From: Sulfuricella sp.
Lineage (GTDB): Bacteria; Pseudomonadota; Gammaproteobacteria; Burkholderiales; Sulfuricellaceae
Length of the DNA: 26,910 nucleotides
NCBI GenBank assembly: GCA_019911785.1
Contig: JAIOJM010000240.1
Span: forward strand, 1 to 26,910
Direction of reading: 5' to 3'
In this document: positions 13,754-22,054 of the stretch, piece by piece
Layout: every line of letters starts with the position of its first letter
How positions within the stretch are numbered: the first letter of the stretch is position 1
Position numbers and translations under genes: made by a program
The notes under the pieces: model-generated
Told to the model about the DNA's origin: nothing
The model's database searches: none
Seen by the model: only the letters and a program-made list of their open reading frames with translations

Positions 13754-14164
13754 TTATTGGTCGCGAAATACTATCTCGACCAAATCGCTTTGATTTGGGC
13801 ATTGAGTAAAGCCAAGCTTGCCATACCAAGCCCTTAGCTCTTCTTCCGACCAACCGGCTTCGATAGGCCTCGGTATCAGGCATATCTTTTTGAAACCTCC
13901 TTGAGCAGCCAAAAGCTGACACTTACGTATGATCGCTGCACCGAAACCACAGCTGCGATGCTGTGGATCGACGAACAATTCGTAGACGCAGAAATAGTCT
14001 CTGTGCTCTGGAATGTCGAGCGCAACAAAGGCTATGTCTTGCCCATCTGACACCGCTACGTAGTGCCTCGTAATATTGCTCTTTGAGCTTACGGAAGCAC
14101 GGTTACGCAATGGCACAGATCTGAATTCGGAATGATCACCAACTTTGTTTAGCTGGATTTCCAT
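13754..14164 (-). CDS. Cassette gene: GNAT-family N-acetyltransferase
   Basis: A 136-aa GNAT protein. Central strands YVAVSDGQDIAFVAL and YFCVYELFVDPQHR lead into the acetyl-CoA loop HRSCGFGAAIIRKC, which matches the motif A pattern Q/R-x-x-G-x-G/A. The C-terminal part (EEELRAWYGKLGFTQC) is the usual motif B with its Tyr and G-F. GNAT enzymes acetylate amines with acetyl-CoA; those in cassettes include aminoglycoside acetyltransferases, but there is nothing here that points to that class. The start codon follows directly after attC site A. The substrate is unknown. Confidence 0.8.
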   Translation of the reverse strand: MEIQLNKVGDHSEFRSVPLRNRASVSSKSNITRHYVAVSDGQDIAFVALDIPEHRDYFCVYELFVDPQHRSCGFGAAIIRKCQLLAAQGGFKKICLIPRPIEAGWSEEELRAWYGKLGFTQCPNQSDLVEIVFRDQ

Positions 14165-14170
14165 GGGATC

Positions 14171-14240
14171 GCCTAACGTCAGAATTCAGCGGACGTCAAA
14201 AGCATAGCTTTTGGCGGTCCGCTGGAATGATCTGTTAGGC
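14171..14240 (-). other. attC-like recombination site A
   Basis: The clearest site: minus strand GCCTAAC (14177-14171 is the complement of the terminal GTTAGGC; the opposite end at 14240-14234 reads GCCTAAC) encloses CAGCGGACCGCCAAAAGC / GCTTTTGACGTCCGCTG and TGAATTCTGACG. Both core sites are perfect inverted 7-mers. About 70 bp, standard for a 59-base element. It follows the lipoprotein cassette gene. Confidence 0.9.
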
Positions 14241-14257
14241 TAAGATTAGTTATGCCG

Positions 14258-14563
14258 TTAGGAATGGTTTGGCTTTTCTTCGGCGATGCAGCGGAATTCC
14301 AAAGTAGCTGACCCCGGCCGCCCCAACGCTGGATGTGTGATTGTCGTGTTGACTATTTCCGCTTTTTTGTTTTGCTTGGCACAAAAATCATTTGCCTCTT
14401 GAGAAATTTCACCATGTACTGCCGTAGGTGCGCCAAAACCAACCTGAAGGCTTGTCTTTGAAACCATGTACCGGTCGCTGCCGCTTTGTATTATCCCGGT
14501 TGAGGCGCAGCCTGTAAGGGCGAAAACCGTTACTGCGATAAATAAGGCCCTATTTGCAGACAT
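14258..14563 (-). CDS. Cassette gene: small lipoprotein
   Basis: A 101-aa secreted lipoprotein: signal peptide MSANRALFIAVTVFALTGC with lipobox LTGC and Cys19 as the lipidated residue, followed by a compact ~80-residue domain with two further cysteines (FCAKQ; FRCIAEE). No charge at +2, so outer-membrane sorting is likely. It is the first cassette of the array in reading direction. Exported and lipoprotein cassettes are common in environmental integrons; function unknown. Confidence 0.75.
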   Translation of the reverse strand: MSANRALFIAVTVFALTGCASTGIIQSGSDRYMVSKTSLQVGFGAPTAVHGEISQEANDFCAKQNKKAEIVNTTITHPALGRPGSATLEFRCIAEEKPNHS

Positions 14564-14610
14564 TGAATATCTCCGATCTAAAATTTGTTTGGCGAAAAGT
14601 TTTTATTGCG

Positions 14611-14617
14611 GCCTAAC
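14611..14617 (-). other. Recombination core site GTTAGGC at the head of the cassette array
   Basis: Upstream of the first cassette gene the minus strand reads AAGTTAGGCCGCAAT, a perfect GTTRRRY core. Cassette junctions insert between G and T of this heptamer, so it marks where the first cassette joined an attI or a preceding cassette. Everything to its right is outside the cassettes. Confidence 0.6.
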
Positions 14618-14909
14618 TTAATAATATACGGACCCACCGGTCAGTACTATTGGTAATAATGAAGCGTGTCATTTTTTATTACCCAGTTGATTCTTTAGTG
14701 TTGTGATTAGATGCAGTATCCGCATATGTCATATTACTGCAAATCAATAGCATCAGGGTATATAGCAACCAACAGGATGGCTGTTGTTGAAAGTATTGCG
14801 GACCTTAATTGAGGGGATTATGGCAGACTGCTTGGGGTCGGGAACCGCCTGACACGCATCGCTGAATGATACGGCAGCTTTGCGCTGCAAAGCTGCCACT
14901 AAAAGCGCC
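14618..14909. other. AT-rich stretch beyond the head of the array; no integrase
   Basis: About 290 bases without a credible gene on either strand. It is where attI, the cassette promoter and intI would be in a complete integron, but no intI-like frame exists. A 10-bp hairpin, GGCAGCTTTG/CAAAGCTGCC, lies at 14873-14897 beside the first terminal repeat. A short inverted repeat AACAG/CTGTT is near 14771. A minus-strand promoter for the cassettes may be here, but none is clear enough to call. Confidence 0.3.
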
Positions 14910-15065
14910 CACCCACAGTAGAATCCGGAGATGAAAATGTTGGGCGGTGGCTCAAAACGCTATTCACCCACAGTAAAATCCGGAATCCCGATTTTTTATA
15001 GTCGACCAGCCGTTCGGCTTTTGCTTTGTTGCCCATGCATGCTTGGGCATTTCTGGAAATCAAGC

Positions 15066-18000
15066 TTATTGGCTCTTGCCGTTCTCCATGACCTTGGCTC
15101 GCTCGTTCAGGAACTTGATGTCATCTTCGGTCGCACGACCGGCATTCCCCATCTGCATAAGCCGCTGCGCTGCCGGTTGGTCATTCTGCGCAAGCGTACG
15201 GAATGCTGCCTTGGTGTCTTCCGGCACTTCTGAACGACTGGTCATCCCACCGAGAAAAGAGGAATCCATGAGCCTCAACATCCCAGTTCTGTCTGCAAAG
15301 ACAGCTTCCGTTGCCCGATTGATTCCGGCGCCGACAAGCGCTCGCTGCTGCTGATTGGCAAACCCTGCTTCCGTTCCTTTCTTATTCTCGGAGAAGGTAT
15401 CTGCTGCCGGTGTAATCGATGGCATGGCGGTCGTCCCTGGTGCCCCAATAGCCTCGCGCTGGTGGGCGGCTTTTGCCATAGCGGCGCTGCCCGCAGAGGT
15501 TGCCTTTTGCTCGTTACCGGCGCGATCTGACTTAACAGCCGCGTCTCCCTCCGTCTTCTGACCTTCGACCGACTTCGGCGCATCGAGTGGGGCGCCTCTC
15601 ATCCCGGTTGCCGGGCCATGCTCTGGAACTGCCGAATTGGCGATCCCAGGTGCCGCCCCATTGGCGACACTCTGCTGGAATCCTGGGTTTGTCACAGCAG
15701 ACCGTAACGCAGTTTCGGAATTTCCTCCCGACTGGCGTAGCGCCTCCTGTCCGTAAGTATTGTTGTCATTCATGCTGACGGATGCGGTCGCTCCATCGTT
15801 GCGAGAATCGCTGGAGCTCGCGGTGCTTGTCAGGGTAGAAGATGTCTTGGTGCCATACATGGCATCCGTTGACTTGGACATCTGGCCCAGGAAGTCGTCC
15901 ATAGCCGCCCGCTCTCCAGAATTGCTTGTGCGTCCCTGCAGCGCCCGGACGGCCTTGGTCGCCTTGTCGAAATTCTGTTCTGCCTGGTGGCGCTGTTCGT
16001 CTGTATTGCCCCGCTCACCGCTGAAGGACTTGCCCTCGACCGTATTATTATTAAAGCCTATAGCGCCGGTGACGCCGTATCTGGAGGAGGATGGCGCCTG
16101 CCCCAGCCGCTTGGCTGCTTCGGAGGCCTTGTTGGATGTGGCTTGATGTGGATCCGGAGATGTCACAGGAACGGCTGGCGCGCCTGGTTTACCAGGTGCG
16201 GATGCCGGTGCAGTAGCGGCTGTTTGCCCAGGATTTTGCACGGCCGCCGGTGCTCCCTGCGTTGCAGGCTGTCCCTGTGTATTTGGCACGCTGGGTGCTG
16301 GAGCCGCCCCTGTCTTAGCTTCGGTGGCTGGCGTTCCCGCTAAGGCTTCACGTGCAGCCGTTGTTTGCTGCTGGCGATTTGCAGCGTCTACAGGATTTGC
16401 GAATTGCGCATCGGCTCCTACCCCAACCCCAAGATTACTCTTAATTCCGATATCTTCCCTATGTTGATTGCCCGTGGTCACTTTAGCTGAATCCGAAGTG
16501 GACAGGGATCCTCCCGCACCGCTCTTGGACAGGAACGACCAGTCGCCCCCAATGGAACGCTCGAGGGCTTGACCAACTTTGGCCATTGCCGTGGCCCCTT
16601 GTGACTGTGTATAGGTGCCTCGCGTCCCTTGGGTAAGACCTGTTTCCGTTCCTTTGGTCAGACCAGCCTGTGTCCCACTTGCAGCCACATGACCCGCCCC
16701 AACACTGGAACCGTGGCTCCCTGTAACGCCCATGTCGCCATACTCAGCCTTGAGGTTGCCGATCTCATTGCCTGTGCCCACCTGGGAACCACGCGCTGTC
16801 CATGACCCGAACTCCCCTTGAACATCGCCACGATTCGGCGTTACATAGCCGAAGGCTGTATTGGAGTGGTTGGCAGAGGAATTATTGGCATTATGGTTGC
16901 CCCAGCTTGTGTTCCCCATAGCGACGTTGCCTTGCCCTACCTGTTCGCCAACTTTGTTGGCCGCCCGATCTGCCGGACCGGTCAGTCCCTGTGTCACGCC
17001 CGACATAGCCACCTCGCCACCCTTCACCAGCGCCAGGGCAATCATGGGCACGCTGATCGTAAGCATGCCGGCGATGGCTTCCGCAGAAATCGTGGTGTTC
17101 ATCAGTTGGGCCGCATTGACTACGGAGACGCCATCCACTCCAGCTAGCGCAGCTTTCATGGACTTGGCCCCGGCCAAGGTGCCGACGTAGTTTACGATGG
17201 CGTAAAGCGGTGCCCACAGTTGCACCCAAAGCATCGTCATCACGTAAGAACGCAACACCGTTCCGCCCTTGGAGCCGGCGATAATGATGAGTAGCAGCAC
17301 AATGGGGAAAACACCTAAAACCACTAGCTCAATCGCGTTCCGGACAAGTGGCAGGGTTTCTTGGGCCAGTTTTGCCATGACAGCGTATGCCGAGTTAGCG
17401 TTGGAAGCCGCCATCGCCGAGCCAAGGGCGTTTTGCGCTGCCGCCGGGTCATTCAATATCTGCGCCATGCTGGCCGACGTGTCGTTCAGCATGTTGATCA
17501 TCATCCGCTGCCGGATCGCATCTGTAGTGGATGCACTTGCGGTCATAATCAGGCTTTCCGATGCTGGCAACATGGAAGTCAGAATCACGTTGGCATTGGC
17601 CGGGGTGGCGCTGGGACTCAACATCCTGGCGATCCGTGCAAATTCGGATGTTGCAGCCGGCGCAATACGGCTTCCGAGTGTTGTGGCATACGCCGTATCG
17701 CATTGCTCCGCGCCGGCGGACCCGGCGAGTGTCACCATCCGGCCCGGATTGATCAGGCCCAGGGCGCTGAAATCTGCCCAAATATTGGTCGACGTCAACA
17801 ACGCTGTGACCGTGGCAGGGGAAACGACCAGCTCCGGATTGATGCAGTCTCGCATGAAGTTGATCATATCCTGTGCCAGAACTGGGTCCGGTAGTGCAGC
17901 GCCTTGGGTCTCGCGTAGCGCACGTGCGCCGCCCATGAGTCCGTGGTGACTCAACCGTAACTCCGTGTCCGGGAGAGAAAAGAAGGTTTCTGTTTTCTCG

Positions 18001-18368
18001 GTCAGCCAGTAACCAATGTGACTTGTTGTGCTCGCGAAGAAGGCCAGTCCCAATGGGACGTTATCGACGACGACAGGCGCACCCCCACCAGCCCCACCAT
18101 GTTCCTCGATGGTGACCGTGACCCTGGGGATGAACAACGTCGTATAGAAGATCGCCATCATGATCAGATACATGGCGGCATCTTCGCCACGGGCACGCAG
18201 AAAGCCATAGCCCACCGCTATGAAAAGACCGAGGATGGCGGCGACTCGCACAATAGCGAGGTAATCCCCGTCCACACCACCTGACCCCATCAGCATCACG
18301 ATTGCATTGAGGATGCCCTGGATCTGTTCAGAATTGAAGTACGCGTAGATCGTATAAACGCCACTCAT
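15066..18368 (-). CDS. traG: Conjugative transfer protein TraG (F-type mating pair stabilisation)
   Basis: An 1100-aa inner-membrane protein, longer than F TraG (938 aa). The N-terminal ~460 residues hold the membrane domain: helices about 40-57, 64-82, 345-365, 375-396 and 432-452. A large polar region follows, first Asn/Ser/Gly-rich (about 480-600, GNTSWGNHNANNSSANHSN), then an Ala/Pro/Thr-rich linker (about 690-760), then a charged C-terminal domain ending VMENGKSQ. TraG takes part in F-pilus assembly and, with TraN, in stabilising mating pairs; its periplasmic part is also linked to entry exclusion. AGAGAG precedes the ATG, 11 bases after traH. It is the last transfer gene before the cassette insertion. 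Confidence 0.92.
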   Translation of the reverse strand: MSGVYTIYAYFNSEQIQGILNAIVMLMGSGGVDGDYLAIVRVAAILGLFIAVGYGFLRARGEDAAMYLIMMAIFYTTLFIPRVTVTIEEHGGAGGGAPVVVDNVPLGLAFFASTTSHIGYWLTEKTETFFSLPDTELRLSHHGLMGGARALRETQGAALPDPVLAQDMINFMRDCINPELVVSPATVTALLTSTNIWADFSALGLINPGRMVTLAGSAGAEQCDTAYATTLGSRIAPAATSEFARIARMLSPSATPANANVILTSMLPASESLIMTASASTTDAIRQRMMINMLNDTSASMAQILNDPAAAQNALGSAMAASNANSAYAVMAKLAQETLPLVRNAIELVVLGVFPIVLLLIIIAGSKGGTVLRSYVMTMLWVQLWAPLYAIVNYVGTLAGAKSMKAALAGVDGVSVVNAAQLMNTTISAEAIAGMLTISVPMIALALVKGGEVAMSGVTQGLTGPADRAANKVGEQVGQGNVAMGNTSWGNHNANNSSANHSNTAFGYVTPNRGDVQGEFGSWTARGSQVGTGNEIGNLKAEYGDMGVTGSHGSSVGAGHVAASGTQAGLTKGTETGLTQGTRGTYTQSQGATAMAKVGQALERSIGGDWSFLSKSGAGGSLSTSDSAKVTTGNQHREDIGIKSNLGVGVGADAQFANPVDAANRQQQTTAAREALAGTPATEAKTGAAPAPSVPNTQGQPATQGAPAAVQNPGQTAATAPASAPGKPGAPAVPVTSPDPHQATSNKASEAAKRLGQAPSSSRYGVTGAIGFNNNTVEGKSFSGERGNTDEQRHQAEQNFDKATKAVRALQGRTSNSGERAAMDDFLGQMSKSTDAMYGTKTSSTLTSTASSSDSRNDGATASVSMNDNNTYGQEALRQSGGNSETALRSAVTNPGFQQSVANGAAPGIANSAVPEHGPATGMRGAPLDAPKSVEGQKTEGDAAVKSDRAGNEQKATSAGSAAMAKAAHQREAIGAPGTTAMPSITPAADTFSENKKGTEAGFANQQQRALVGAGINRATEAVFADRTGMLRLMDSSFLGGMTSRSEVPEDTKAAFRTLAQNDQPAAQRLMQMGNAGRATEDDIKFLNERAKVMENGKSQ

Positions 18369-18379
18369 GATCTGCTCTC

Positions 18380-19840
18380 TTAGTGACGTTTGCCGAAGCG
18401 CGCGTTTGCGGCCAGCATCTGGTTGAGGTTCGCGTACATGTAGCGCTCCGCTTTATCGAGCTGGTCGATCTTTACGAATGGGTCGCCCTTTTGTTTGTAG
18501 AAGTGATTCACCTGCTGGTGCATGTCGTCGCGGATATTTTTAATCCGGCTCCGTATGCCTTCGAGTTCGGGCGCAAAATTGGAAGGAAGCTTGTTTCCGG
18601 TGCCGGCAAGCGCCCTATCCAACGCACTCAGGTAGAAATTCACAAACTTTACCGAGGCGTCGATGGCGCCATAGTCGGCCAGGTCGGAGAGCATCGCATC
18701 CGCCACCACGGCGGCAACCCCGGTGCTTTCTGCCATGGCGGCCGCCCGATACAAAGGCACGGAGGATAACTTGAGAACGGTTTGGTGCTCGGGCGCCAAA
18801 GCGGAAGCTGCTGAGCGGCTGGAAATGTTGGTACGGATGGCGTTAATCGCTTCCATGGCGCGGGTGGCAAACGGCTTGAAAGCCTTTGCTGAAGGGGTTG
18901 GATTAAGGCACTCAGGCTCGCTATCGCAAACGAGCACATTGAGAGGCGCGGGTGGGCCCGTTAGAGTTCCAACCAGATCTTTGAAATCCAGTGTTTTCGG
19001 CTTTCCATTGTTATGCTGAACCGTATCTGAGCCGTCGTCTGACGGTCCTGAGCGGATAATCAAGGTTGGACCGACCAGAGACATGATCAGGTCTTTCTCG
19101 TCAGTTGAAAGATCCAAGGAGTTGGCGTTGTCCAAGACCCACCGGACCACGTTCACGTCCACTGGAATCTTGGATCCTGCATCGGCACTGGTAAGCGATC
19201 CTTTAGCCTTCCCATAGTTCTGCTTATATTTCTCTTCGAGCGCCTTGGAATAGCCGCCACTCTGAATGCCCATCATCGCATCGGCTTCATCCACATATTC
19301 CCCGATAGAACGCGCATACCCAGACGCATCCCGTGCGTTGGCCTTCATAAAGTCTCCGGCAATGCTATCCACCCCTTTTTTCGCAGCCGCGCAGGAATTC
19401 ATGGAGAACTGGTTCACTCGCTGAGCAAGATCGTTGATGACTTCGAGAGTCACCGCGATTTCTGGCGCCATGCTTCGCAACGCCAATTCAAAGAAGTATC
19501 CGACAGAGGCTTGCCCAAAATTACGCAGTGCCTGGACAAATGCCTCCTTGTTCGGGAAGCTATATGCTCCGAGATACATGTCAATACCGCCGCACCCTGC
19601 CTTGAGCGACGGAGGTGAAATCGAAATGGGCTGAAAGTTCTTGTTTGGCACGCGCCACGTCAATCCACCGCCGGAATAACCGACCACGGATTGTGAGGCT
19701 ATGGCTTGTGGCGACGTCACGTTGGATGCCGCGCCAGCCGAGTTGTAAAAATCCTGCATCCAGTCAGCCGATGCGTGAATCGGAGCAAAGGCGAACCATA
19801 CGGCGAGCGTGCCGGCAGTTAGTCGAGTACGAAGCTTCAT
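18380..19840 (-). CDS. traH: Conjugative transfer protein TraH
   Basis: A 486-aa periplasmic protein with a signal peptide (MKLRTRLTAGTLAVWFAFAPIHASA) and the TraH family's conserved N-terminal block (LTWRVPNKNFQPISISPPSLKAGCGGID; YLGAYSFPNKEAFVQALR), including the C-G-G-I-D motif. The C-terminal third is helical and rich in charged residues, as in F TraH, where coiled coils contact TraF and TraW. It is needed for pilus assembly and extension in the outer-membrane-spanning part of the F-type secretion channel. It lies two bases after the traF stop and just before traG, the order conserved in F, SXT and IncA/C systems. Confidence 0.92.
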   Translation of the reverse strand: MKLRTRLTAGTLAVWFAFAPIHASADWMQDFYNSAGAASNVTSPQAIASQSVVGYSGGGLTWRVPNKNFQPISISPPSLKAGCGGIDMYLGAYSFPNKEAFVQALRNFGQASVGYFFELALRSMAPEIAVTLEVINDLAQRVNQFSMNSCAAAKKGVDSIAGDFMKANARDASGYARSIGEYVDEADAMMGIQSGGYSKALEEKYKQNYGKAKGSLTSADAGSKIPVDVNVVRWVLDNANSLDLSTDEKDLIMSLVGPTLIIRSGPSDDGSDTVQHNNGKPKTLDFKDLVGTLTGPPAPLNVLVCDSEPECLNPTPSAKAFKPFATRAMEAINAIRTNISSRSAASALAPEHQTVLKLSSVPLYRAAAMAESTGVAAVVADAMLSDLADYGAIDASVKFVNFYLSALDRALAGTGNKLPSNFAPELEGIRSRIKNIRDDMHQQVNHFYKQKGDPFVKIDQLDKAERYMYANLNQMLAANARFGKRH

Positions 19841-19842
19841 GA

Positions 19843-20667
19843 TCAGAATTCCTGGCCTGGGGCGGTTTTAGTTAATACGCGAATGCGTTCAGAAATATCT
19901 TCTGCTGCAATGACTCCCGTTCCTAGCGGGATCATCTGCTGGGTTCTGCGGTCGATCAGGAACATCGCGGGAACGGTCTGGATCCCATTGCCGCCGGAGG
20001 CCATCATGGAGATACCGTTATCTGCCTTGGCGTCTGGGAACATGTGGATAGGCTTGCCATCGAGCGACACGGTGAGAATAGGCATCCCCGTCTTGGAAGA
20101 TAGCGCCTTGAGTACCGGTGCCTGGTCATGACAGAAGTCGCAGTCGGAACGGGCGAAAAATAGAATGCCGTGGGTCTGGGCGAGTTCTGCCATCGTTCCA
20201 TCCCGTTCTTTGTCACGTCGTTCGCGAACTTTCATGCTTGCGAAGTTGGCTGTCGGGCTCCGGGCTGAATAATTTACGTCTGGCTTTGACCAGACCACCC
20301 TTCGCGAAACGTCCGCAAACATCGAAGCCTTATTCATCACGTAGTTTTGCGCCTTTAGAAACTCGTGGACGTTTTTCTCGGTAGGGTTGATTACGGCAAC
20401 ACCCTTAATATGTTCCAATTCCTTTTTGACCTCTTCGAGGGTGGTCATTTCGTAGATCGTCTTGGGCTTCTTTTCCGCTTTCTTTTCCTCCGGTTGGCGC
20501 ATCTCTTCGCGTGGATCTGGATACCAATTGAAGCCTCGATCCGGATCTCCCCACGGACTTTGATCCCACCATAAGCCAGTTGCGGCCTGTGACGGCACGC
20601 TTGCCGCCTGGCTCTGCGCGACCATCAGTGAACCAATTGCCATAAATAGAAATTGTTTAATTCGCAT
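19843..20667 (-). CDS. traF: Conjugative transfer protein TraF (thioredoxin-fold, with CxxC)
   Basis: A 274-aa periplasmic protein: signal peptide (MRIKQFLFMAIGSLMVAQSQA), a charged Lys/Glu stretch (about 58-88), and a C-terminal thioredoxin-like domain with Cys176-Asp-Phe-Cys179 (RSDCDFCH) and the cis-Pro loop TVPAMF (231-236). TraF supports pilus assembly and envelope disulphide formation. F plasmid TraF has the fold but lacks CxxC, whereas this one has an intact redox pair. The ATG at 20667 follows CGGAG and overlaps the upstream lipoprotein gene by 11 bases; an upstream in-frame start would remove the signal peptide from the N-terminus. Confidence 0.9.
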   Translation of the reverse strand: MRIKQFLFMAIGSLMVAQSQAASVPSQAATGLWWDQSPWGDPDRGFNWYPDPREEMRQPEEKKAEKKPKTIYEMTTLEEVKKELEHIKGVAVINPTEKNVHEFLKAQNYVMNKASMFADVSRRVVWSKPDVNYSARSPTANFASMKVRERRDKERDGTMAELAQTHGILFFARSDCDFCHDQAPVLKALSSKTGMPILTVSLDGKPIHMFPDAKADNGISMMASGGNGIQTVPAMFLIDRRTQQMIPLGTGVIAAEDISERIRVLTKTAPGQEF

Positions 20668-21847
20668 TCTGGAAACTCCGATAGGGGCACTGGTAAGGAA
20701 TGGGGTCACGACTTAACGTAGCCTGCATTTTCCTTGTCAGATCACCTGTTTTTCCTTGATTGATGAGCTGTTGCAACGCCTTGGCATCAAGTACCGCTAG
20801 CGCCTTCCCTGCTGCGGCCTTGTGTTGAGAGATAACGGAATCGGTCACTACGCGAACCAGGCGCTTAACGGTTTTCTTGTCGCCCTGACATACGAGGACA
20901 TTGGCGGCGATGTAAGGCGCCCGCCCGACACTCAAGCCCGGGACTGTAAATGCCGTGTCGGCACCCTGCCAGGTGGCAATACCCGCTTCCAGAATTGTCC
21001 ACCATACTTCCGTGGGTGTTTCATCGGCGGCAATTGCTGCCAGTGTCTGCAGGGCTGCGTGTTCTACTTCATGCCAATCATTGAGCGCATCGAACTTCGA
21101 TCCGATTGGCAGTAGTGCCCTAACCTCATCCGCATACTCGGTGGCATGGTGTTGCTCGATCCAGTAAAGTGCGGCCCTCATCTGGAGTCTGTCAGCCGCC
21201 GTGGTCGGCTTGGCTGCCAAACGGGTATGAAGCTCATCCGGAGTCGGCTCGGCAAATAGAATCGCCCATCCATCCATGTGGAGCTTTTTATGGCCGATAG
21301 TGAAAGCGTCCACCTCCAAGAATCGTGCCGATGCCGGGTCAAAGATGGCACCGTCACTCCCCTTTAGTCGCTCATCGGATTGGGCATGGTAGCGCTCGTG
21401 GAACAGACCGAGGCATTTCCATGGTGCTTCCCCACCTCTGAAGTCACCATTGGTGTAATACTGCGAATTGCTGCGGGCCATCTTTGGGTTCATTAACTGG
21501 AGATATACCCAGTCATCACAGTCAGCCCTACCAAGAAGATGGAAATATCGTGTAACGGGCACTTCACCAACGAACGCGATGTAGGCGCCGCTCTTGAGAT
21601 TGGAGGTCAAAACCTCCTTGTTGCGCTCTCCCGCAAGCACAGCCATGCCCGGAGACGGATTGAGCTTGATTCTGGGTTGTAGGGCGCCCGGGGTTTCCTC
21701 AACCGCCGTTGGATCGTGTCCCATAATGGTAGCGGCCGCGGCACGGAATTCCGGTGGGGATTTCTGACGATAATCGACCGATCCGCCCGTCGTTGAGCAA
21801 GCAGCTATGGTGATGGCCAGTGCGATAGAAAAGAGGATGCGGAGCAT
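20657..21847 (-). CDS. Lipoprotein of the transfer operon with an HExxH motif
   Basis: A 396-aa lipoprotein: signal peptide MLRILFSIALAITIAAC with Cys17 as the lipid anchor. The mature part is soluble, with C110, C145 and later C residues. Residues 150-154 read HERYH, a HExxH zinc-protease pattern, followed 23 residues later by Glu (RFLEVDAF), the spacing possible for a gluzincin third ligand. The C-terminal half is helical with repeated Ala-rich helices. I do not recognise the family. The position directly before traF, with overlap, implies an envelope role in conjugation; a peptidoglycan or protein hydrolase that helps seat the channel is one possibility, not shown. Confidence 0.75.
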   Translation of the reverse strand: MLRILFSIALAITIAACSTTGGSVDYRQKSPPEFRAAAATIMGHDPTAVEETPGALQPRIKLNPSPGMAVLAGERNKEVLTSNLKSGAYIAFVGEVPVTRYFHLLGRADCDDWVYLQLMNPKMARSNSQYYTNGDFRGGEAPWKCLGLFHERYHAQSDERLKGSDGAIFDPASARFLEVDAFTIGHKKLHMDGWAILFAEPTPDELHTRLAAKPTTAADRLQMRAALYWIEQHHATEYADEVRALLPIGSKFDALNDWHEVEHAALQTLAAIAADETPTEVWWTILEAGIATWQGADTAFTVPGLSVGRAPYIAANVLVCQGDKKTVKRLVRVVTDSVISQHKAAAGKALAVLDAKALQQLINQGKTGDLTRKMQATLSRDPIPYQCPYRSFQNAN

Positions 21848-22054
21848 CCTGTGAAGATACTGTCCGCAAAGTTTTGGTACAACACAGAAATACCGCTATA
21901 ACCGTGCTTTTAACAGCAGTTTTGGGCGGTTATTGCATAATTCCTGCACCAATGCTATCGGGATTAAAGACGTAATTGCAAAGGCACCTTGTTAGGGCGC
22001 CTTTATTTATTTCCGGAGCCAATGAATTTACTTCCATCGGACATTTAATCTTTC
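21848..22054. promoter_or_regulatory. Gap splitting the transfer operon, with hairpin at 21980-22004
   Basis: The only sizeable gap in the transfer operon (about 200 bases). It contains a 9-bp stem that on the minus strand reads AAAGGCGCC/GGTGCCTTT (with one G-U), flanked by TTTATTTATTT on the plus-strand side. It could be a terminator or attenuator between the upstream block (trbC to the small lipoprotein) and the block lipoprotein-traF-traH-traG. A minus-strand promoter for the second block may lie here: TTGTAC, 17 bases, TATCTT just upstream of the 396-aa gene is one weak candidate. Confidence 0.35.

Larger units (their letters stand above)
12496..14989. mobile_element. Cassette-array insertion bracketed by a perfect 25-bp inverted repeat
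   Basis: Positions 12496-12520 and 14965-14989 are exact inverted copies (core CCGGATTTTACTGTGGG on the plus strand at the left). A related 20-bp direct copy, CACCCACAGTAGAATCCGGA, lies at 14910-14929, 55 bp inside the right end. Between them are four minus-strand gene cassettes with attC-like sites and no integrase. Repeated terminal motifs at one end recall IS21-type ends, but no transposase is present and I cannot name an IS. The unit resembles an integron mobilisation unit or MITE-like carrier. No target duplication was identified. Confidence 0.6.

Noticed and set aside
14618..14964. Integron integrase gene or fragment
   Set aside because: No frame here shows tyrosine-recombinase motifs; the region is AT-rich and non-coding, so the array is treated as integrase-less. 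The recombinase at 2305-3330 does not show the extra IntI-specific segment that I could recognise and is far away.
12496..14989. Named IS21-family element
   Set aside because: The repeated end motif is reminiscent of multiple terminal repeats, but there is no istA/istB or other transposase and I cannot match the ends to a specific IS.
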